Source: Amorphochlora amoebiformis (Eukaryota; Cercozoa; Chlorarachniophyceae). Taken from it: a stretch of DNA of 64,000 bases. Each line of letters opens with the position of its first letter. Positions within the stretch are counted from its first letter, which is position 1. Below the pieces are notes generated by a model. It was given only the letters and a program-made list of their open reading frames with translations, searched no databases and was not told the origin of the DNA. Below, piece by piece: positions 52,782-64,000 of this stretch. The stretch is taken from positions 1 to 64,000 of the forward strand of contig BAAHQB010000336.1 in the NCBI GenBank assembly GCA_054601695.1, in the 5' to 3' direction. The position numbers and the translations under genes are program-made.

Positions 52782-52941
52782 CTATGTGTGTGTGTGTGTG
52801 GATACATCTTCCTCTCAATACATCACCCTATAAAAGTTCTCCTTGTCCTTCTCCATACATTCGAGTCTACGGTTACAGAAATGGTTACGGTCAGGATTGA
52901 CTTGAATTTAACTCATATTTACGTTTTTGTTTTTAGGTGAC
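51255..52941 (-). other. Probable gene A introns with small candidate exons
   Basis: Joins the two resolved parts of gene A. Candidate minus exons with good splice sites: about 52873-52835 (LECMEKDKENFYR), 52443-52417 (VVHISQEAP), 52096-52060 (FAVGARKEAEER, acceptor in CCCTAACTTTAAG) and 51908-51853 (LLEFFIVHKLAFSAST). Their phases do not all link, so the order is unproven. A TCTC-rich tract covers 51300-51460, (AT)n lies at 51483-51580, TTAGGG/GGGTT sequence at 52095-52520. Confidence 0.4.
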
Positions 52942-57925
<4,984 letters not shown>

Positions 57926-58001
57926 CTAGGTTGGAGGAGCTTTGGGATGAGATTGGGGATACAAATGCATATTAACATATGTATGTGAATATATATGTGT
58001 A

Positions 58002-58061
<60 letters not shown>

Positions 58062-58133
58062 GTATATGTATTTGCATACATGCGTATATATATTTGTTAA
58101 TATTAGGATACATATATTAACTAATATACGAAC

Positions 58134-58180
<47 letters not shown>

Positions 58181-58199
58181 ATACTCACATATACAAGTA

Positions 58200-58233
58200 C
58201 GTATCTACCATAATCGTATCCATGAACTCCAAC

Positions 58234-58267
<34 letters not shown>

Positions 58268-58302
58268 CTGTATATAAAAATATATACACTAAGATTTATA
58301 AT

Positions 58303-58341
<39 letters not shown>

Positions 58342-58413
58342 ACATATACACATATATATATTTATACTAAAATATGTAATATATATTGTTTTCTGAACTA
58401 TAACATATATATT

Positions 58414-58456
<43 letters not shown>

Positions 58457-58500
58457 TATACACGCATATAAATCTACCGTAGTCCTATCCATAAACTCCG
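58200..58500 (-). repeat. Duplicated exon edge
   Basis: About 35 bp around the exon ending at 58209 (CTACCATAATCGTATCCATG and following bases) recurs with changes at about 58472-58500 (CTACCGTAGTCCTATCCATA). Confidence 0.75.
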
Positions 58501-58894
58501 ACCGCCAAAAATTAACGCTATTCCTGAGGGGTTTAGATTACGCTTAGGCTTACACGTAGATTTAGGGTTAGTGTTTAGGTTACTTGTGAACTTGGAATTG
58601 CTGGAAGACGTCCTGGGGTTAGATGGGGTTACGGTTAGGGTTCAAGTTAGGGTTTGAGCCACAGTTAGAGTCAGACACCTTACGAAGGGCTCGTATCATA
58701 CGGGTCTCGGCCTGGAATTAGCGTAAAGTTTAGGGCAGGCTAGGGCTAGGTTGGGGTCCGGGTAAGGTTACGTCTGTGAATTTTGATCCCTGGAGTCCGA
58801 CAGTAAGGGGAGTATGGGAGAGGTAATCTTGGCGGGCTGAGTTTAAGTATACTATGGTTATATTCTGATATATGTATATATGTATATATATATA

Positions 58895-58951
<57 letters not shown>

Positions 58952-59600
58952 AATATACAGATACGTATACATTTACTTTAGTATATCTTGTAACACTGTT
59001 GTTCTAACCCTGACCCTGCCTTGACCCTAGATCCTTACCTTAACCCTAATCCTAACCCTAACCCTGACCCTATCGAAACCCTAGGGATTGTTACCGAGAA
59101 GCGTCATTGCACCGAAAGGCTTAACTGTTGTATAATACGAATATAAATGCGGGTATATATCATATATATATACATACATATATATACATATACACATATC
59201 ATATATATATATATATATATACATACACATATATATATATATATATAAATGATATGTAAAGGTATATTTTATATTGATATAGATTACATGGACATACGGG
59301 TAAAAATCGCGCGTTAAAACTCGTTTCCAACGATAGTCCGAACCCCAATCTAATCCTAACCCTAACACAAACCCGAGCCTAACCCTAACCCTAACCCGAA
59401 CCTAAACCTAAACCTAACCCTAACCCTAAAACTTAACCCTAACCCTAACCCTAACCCTGACCCTGACCACCCCCAAACCCCAACCTTAATCGAAATCTAA
59501 TCTCAACCCTAGCTCTAACCATGGTTAGCGAGAATGAGTAGGCTTTGCAACACGGTCTGAATATATATTGTATATATATAATATATGTATAATATATATA

Positions 59601-59641
<41 letters not shown>

Positions 59642-59668
59642 GTGTGTGTGTGTGTATGTTACCCATAC

Positions 59669-59707
<39 letters not shown>

Positions 59708-59763
59708 CGGGTTAGGGGTTTACCCTATATTTTTTCCAATCTTTTAAGCCCATTGATTTTGTC
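58209..59763 (-). CDS. Further minus-strand exons upstream of gene A, linkage partial
   Basis: Exons with good sites: 59763-59724 ([13 protein letters not shown]), 59556-59520 ([12 protein letters not shown]), 59349-59294 ([18 protein letters not shown]), 59119-59095 (PFGAMTLL), 58789-58772 (GSKFTD), 58711-58679 ([11 protein letters not shown]), 58612-58584 (DVFQQFQVH), 58523-58503 and 58235-58209 (frames NSVNFW / SWSSWIRL, or IALIFG / VGVHGYDYG). The first four and the next three are phase-linked inside each group; the join between the groups and to gene A at 57925 lacks an exon. A possible start is the ATG inside the first exon ([10 protein letters not shown]). They are probably the 5' part of gene A. 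Confidence 0.5.
58985..59090 (+). repeat. Degenerate CCCTAA-type repeat
   Basis: CCCTGACCCTGCCTTGACCC then CCCTAATCCTAACCCTAACC units next to the exon at 59119-59095; sense strand is TTAGGG. Confidence 0.85.
59340..59475 (+). repeat. Telomere-type (CCCTAA)n array
   Basis: About 20 units, partly degenerate (CCTAAACCTAAACC), in the intron between exons 59520 and 59349, opposite in orientation to the usual sense CCCTAA. Confidence 0.9.
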
Positions 59764-59781
59764 CTGCAAATATTAAAATAT

Positions 59782-59826
<45 letters not shown>

Positions 59827-59872
59827 GTATATATGTACATATATATATTTAGACGTATACAATGTATTTATA

Positions 59873-59928
<56 letters not shown>

Positions 59929-60563
59929 ATTTCCAAAATATGTTGCGCATATACTATTCATGGGAATATACATTTACATGGAGTATACATATAATAAATA
60001 TATTATATATATATATATATATGTATGTATATATATATATATAATATTGTTAGAGCATAGATACAAGAATCAATATGGATAGCATCTGTAGACGCAGCTC
60101 GATGCGTAGACACCCGCAGAGCGTACAGAAACGTCACCATAGCTCATCTGAAGACCACTGGAGATCGATGGAGAGCTGGAGATGGCCTGGAGATCATCAT
60201 CCGGTAGTACCCGGTAGTACCCGGTAATAACGGGATTCAGACAGTGCGTGACGTCACGCCATGCCACACTTAAAGGATTCCCAAGTACCCACCTTAAAAA
60301 CACAGTCAAAAGTAGAGTACCCACTTTGGTAACTGGCAGACCTAGTAACCCATGTAGCGTGTATATATATTATATATATGAATATTTATGGACCAATATG
60401 TATATACCCCATAGAGCTCGCGGCGGCGTGGAGGAGGGAGGACCTTAAGTTTATAGTTAGGGTTAGGGTTAGGGTTAGGTTCTGGGTGAGGTTTAGGGTT
60501 AGGGTTGGTTCCACCGCTGAGTATTTGGGGAGTATACCAGGCATCTCCATACCTATATTATAA

Positions 60564-60626
<63 letters not shown>

Positions 60627-60651
60627 CATATATAAATTTATATACATATAT

Positions 60652-60708
<57 letters not shown>

Positions 60709-60790
60709 ATATATGTGTGTGCGTGTATCTAATTTATACTATATTCAAAGTTGTATATTATACCTATATATATATATGTATATACATATA

Positions 60791-60843
<53 letters not shown>

Positions 60844-61285
60844 AATGGAAATATTTCCAAGAGAGAAATGCATCTCTTACAAAAAACTCTCTAATCAAAA
60901 CCAATCCTTACCTCTAACCCTGACCCTAACCCTAACCCTGCCCTAACCCCTACCCCCACCCCTACTACCCTTAACCTAACCCAAATCCAACCAGGTCAGG
61001 ATTCAAATACGAGGCAACCCTCAGCTTTCCGAGAAAATCAAACTCTCCATTGGCGGCCTGGGAATTAGCACTCGGGTAAGGTTGATTGAATACATGTGTA
61101 AGTATGAAAGCTTGTCAAAATGTAATTATACATGTGTAGTTATATAATTTGTGTTTGTATATAACTCTATATATATATATATATAATATAATATATATAT
61201 ATATAAATATACGTATATATAATTATATATATTACCTATCTATATATATATATATATATATATGTGTAAATAAACTAATACATAT

Positions 61286-61320
<35 letters not shown>

Positions 61321-61329
61321 ATATGTATG

Positions 61330-61395
<66 letters not shown>

Positions 61396-61415
61396 GTATA
61401 TATATAATATATATG

Positions 61416-61461
<46 letters not shown>

Positions 61462-61901
61462 CCATTGCGTAGAATGTCCCCGGCCAATGAGGTATGTCTA
61501 CAAGAGACGCGACAGAGCTCTACAGTTAGGATTATCATTGGGACCAGGTTTAACGTTAGGGTTGACCGAAAGAAGGCTACTAAACGAAACCACGTTACAG
61601 TTAGGATTTAGGTCTGAGTTGGGATTATGGCTGGTTTTGGGTTTGGTCAGGATTTAGGAATGAATTACCCTGCGACGCTCCCCGAGTGAGCGGTGGCTAA
61701 GGTTTGAATATAACGTAGTTAGAGTTTAGGGTTTGGGCTAGGTCAGAATGAAGGTTACCGGCGGAGGATTGCCTTTTTGGGGGCACGAACGAGTCTGAGG
61801 GCCCTCGACTTTGTGAAATGTTTCTGTATTTTTTTGTGTCGGTCAATGGTGGGTAATTATTTTTACAAATATATCAAAAAGTTTTTAATACATATATGCA
61901 T

Positions 61902-61970
<69 letters not shown>

Positions 61971-62109
61971 AAATGTGTGTATATATACATGTGGAAGCGC
62001 ATATAGCCCCTCTTACCTTATCTTCACTCCGTGCAATCGCATCTGCGGACTGTGCTCTAAAAGCAGTCGGTTTTCCCTCCCCCTAGTGTATAAATACATA
62101 TATATATAT

Positions 62110-62168
<59 letters not shown>

Positions 62169-62225
62169 TATTTAAATTGTATAAATATGCACATACATAT
62201 ATATACATCTATATACATACACACG

Positions 62226-62265
<40 letters not shown>

Positions 62266-62395
62266 GATAAATATACATACATATATGTCTATATATATAC
62301 ATATATTTGCAAATATATAATATACTGTACACATTTATATATTTCTATATATATATATATATATTTATATGTAGTATGACAGTTACATATATATG

Positions 62396-62426
<31 letters not shown>

Positions 62427-62501
62427 GTATGTATATATGTAAAAATGTATTTGTATATGGTGTGCCAGTTACGTAGTATACACACTCACACACACACTCA
62501 C

Positions 62502-62550
<49 letters not shown>

Positions 62551-62620
62551 TACATAATATATATATATATATTACATACATATGTATGTATATATATATG
62601 GACATAATATACACACACAC

Positions 62621-62651
<31 letters not shown>

Positions 62652-62712
62652 TATATATATATATGTACATATACATATATATATATATATATGAATATAC
62701 ATATGTACATGT

Positions 62713-62758
<46 letters not shown>

Positions 62759-62782
62759 TATATAGATGAATATACATATGTA

Positions 62783-62835
<53 letters not shown>

Positions 62836-62858
62836 GATGAATATACATATGTACATGT

Positions 62859-62906
<48 letters not shown>

Positions 62907-62949
62907 TGTATATATATATATACATATGTAAATACATATGTACATGTAG

Positions 62950-62987
<38 letters not shown>

Positions 62988-62988
62988 C

Positions 62989-63020
<32 letters not shown>

Positions 63021-63718
63021 ATATATATATAATTTTTGATACAATAGGTGAATATGGCCCTACCCGAAATATTTATATATCTAGCGTATACGTTTATATG
63101 GTTAGATTCCTATACTACCACTTTCTTCTCATCCGCCACAACCGCCTAAAACACGGTTAGGTTGGGGTTAGGGTTAGTTTGGGTTCGGATAGGGTTAGTA
63201 TAGGTTTAAGATTATGGATAGGATCAGGGTGAAGGAAACGTTTAGAATTAGCTACTTTTTCCTCGTCGAGCGTGGAATGTGTTTTGGTTTCCTGGCCCTT
63301 TAGTTTGTGTTAGGATTTCAGTGGTCAGGTTGATGTATGTGCTTGTTTGAGTTAGGGTTTTGGAGACGAAAAGGTAGATTACCATATCTTCCTTGATCAC
63401 TGCGACGAATTCATCTAGAGGTTACAATTTGGGTTAGACTAGGGTTAGGATTGGGATTAGACTGACTGTCGAGTCTTATCTCGAGATATGGCGATATTTC
63501 GTCACGGAAGTTTTCCTAAGAATCATGCATAGGGTTAAGGCTTAGGTTAGGGTTAGGATTAGGGTTAGAGGTACGGCGAATCGGCGGCCCTTGAATTCGA
63601 CGAAGCCCTAGCGTTAGGATTAGGGTTAGGGGGGGTTGATGTTTGGTTAGCAATAAGGTTACTCTGAATGCAGAGACTTTGGGGACGTCAGCAGAATTTA
63701 GTCTGCGCCATTCGATCG
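59725..63718 (-). CDS. Gene D: unrecognised protein, 5' end outside the window
   Basis: Minus exons: 63718-63663, 63607-63575, 63515-63467, 63414-63383, 63297-63256, 63145-63119, 62056-62017, 61519-61463, 61057-60992; then, less surely, a 10-nt exon near 60892, 60552-60515, 60443-60408 and a last exon 59763-59725 ending [10 protein letters not shown]. The first six are phase-linked: [74 protein letters not shown]. One exon is missing before 62056. [27 protein letters not shown] and [19 protein letters not shown] follow. Family unknown. The last exon conflicts with the [13 protein letters not shown] reading of the same bases, so the gene D / gene A boundary is open. Confidence 0.58.
60048..60362 (+). 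mobile_element. Solo-LTR-like element, copy 3
   Basis: Begins TGTTAGAGCATAG and carries the family blocks: GATCGATGGAGAGCTGGAGA, CCGGTAGTACCCGGTAGTAC, the AGTACCCACCTTAAAAAC region and AACCCATGTAG. The far end loses the TG...CA form and merges into AT repeat at about 60362, so it may be truncated. It lies in an intron of a minus-strand gene, antisense. Confidence 0.6.
61090..61462. repeat. AT arrays in gene D intron
   Basis: AT/TA repeats with short unique patches between exons 61463 and 61057; no further exon seen. Confidence 0.85.
62095..63045. repeat. AT, CA and TATACA arrays in gene D intron
   Basis: About 950 bp of mixed dinucleotide repeats including (CA)n at 62220-62247. A unit ATATACATATGTACATGTTACA is repeated at about 62695, 62770 and 62840-62860. 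The exon missing between 63119 and 62056 was not found here. Confidence 0.85.
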
Positions 63719-63735
63719 CTGGTATGTACACACAC

Positions 63736-63739
<4 letters not shown>

Positions 63740-63790
<51 letters not shown>

Positions 63791-63813
63791 CATATATACA
63801 TATATTTATATAC

Positions 63814-63847
<34 letters not shown>

Positions 63848-63872
63848 ATGTTTGTATGTATATTATATAATA

Positions 63873-63903
<31 letters not shown>

Positions 63904-63905
63904 TA

Positions 63906-63946
<41 letters not shown>

Positions 63947-64000
63947 GTACATTTGTATAATTGAATTACTTGGTACGAGAGTCTTGTACTCCAAACTCTT
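63740..64000. repeat. AT arrays at right edge
   Basis: (AT)n arrays at 63750-63785 and 63880-63940, then about 55 bp of unique sequence (63946-64000) with no recognised exon. Probably a gene D intron. Confidence 0.75.

Noticed and set aside
60992-61075. Plus-strand exon reading [18 protein letters not shown] with GTAAGG donor
   Set aside because: It looks protein-like, but the same bases give [19 protein letters not shown] on the minus strand, phase-linked to exon 61463 and flanked by other minus exons. No plus partners were found.
63055-63150. Plus-strand small [17 protein letters not shown]
   Set aside because: It lacks linked exons and covers a minus exon (AVVADEKKV) that fits gene D in phase.

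Overview
The window is nuclear DNA of a eukaryote, very probably a photosynthetic protist with a complex (secondary) plastid. It has GT-AG spliceosomal introns, a nuclear ferredoxin gene whose leader looks bipartite (ER signal plus transit peptide), a nuclear SmF gene, and telomere-type TTAGGG/CCCTAA repeats scattered inside genes. About half the sequence is (AT)n or (TA)n microsatellite. The long Y/I-rich open frames are products of those arrays and are not genes. The real genes are split into many short exons (10-205 nt) set in AT-filled introns. I found them by joining exons that keep reading phase, have GT...AG ends and together spell known protein families.

Layout, left to right. S10 serine carboxypeptidase (minus, 5' part, leaving the window at the left) and a HAD-fold FLDIDGVL protein (plus) diverge from about 4.95-5.09 kb. 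A triose-phosphate/nucleotide-sugar-type transporter (minus, all 12 exons, 328 aa) and SmF (plus, 4 exons, 94 aa) diverge from 21.4-21.6 kb. A GDA1/CD39 apyrase (minus) and a plastid [2Fe-2S] ferredoxin (plus, 8 exons, 158 aa) diverge from 35.2-35.5 kb. The right half is a minus-strand series of genes I do not recognise: gene C (38.95-41.70 kb, complete, 166 aa), gene B (42.03-45.87 kb), a long gene A with a PH-like segment (46.09 to at least 51.25 kb, probably on through 52.9-57.9 kb), further exons at 58.2-59.8 kb, and gene D (about 59.7-63.7 kb, 5' end outside the window).

Organisation. In the three divergent pairs the shared 5' regions (143-334 bp) are GC-richer and free of AT arrays. AT arrays, telomere-like repeats and LTR-like elements lie in introns. 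The three convergent 3' intergenic stretches are rich in CTAG. CCCTAA-type repeats often sit directly against 3' splice sites on the sense strand (ending CCCTAG, CCCCAG, CCTAAG), so they may supply branch-point and acceptor signals. Many introns also hold one or two decayed copies of the neighbouring exon edge. One exon of gene B is duplicated intact and looks mutually exclusive.

Limits: exon calls rest on reading, phase and family resemblance. No alignment, transcript or database search was available. The genes of the right half are supported by phase-consistent exon chains but not by family recognition.
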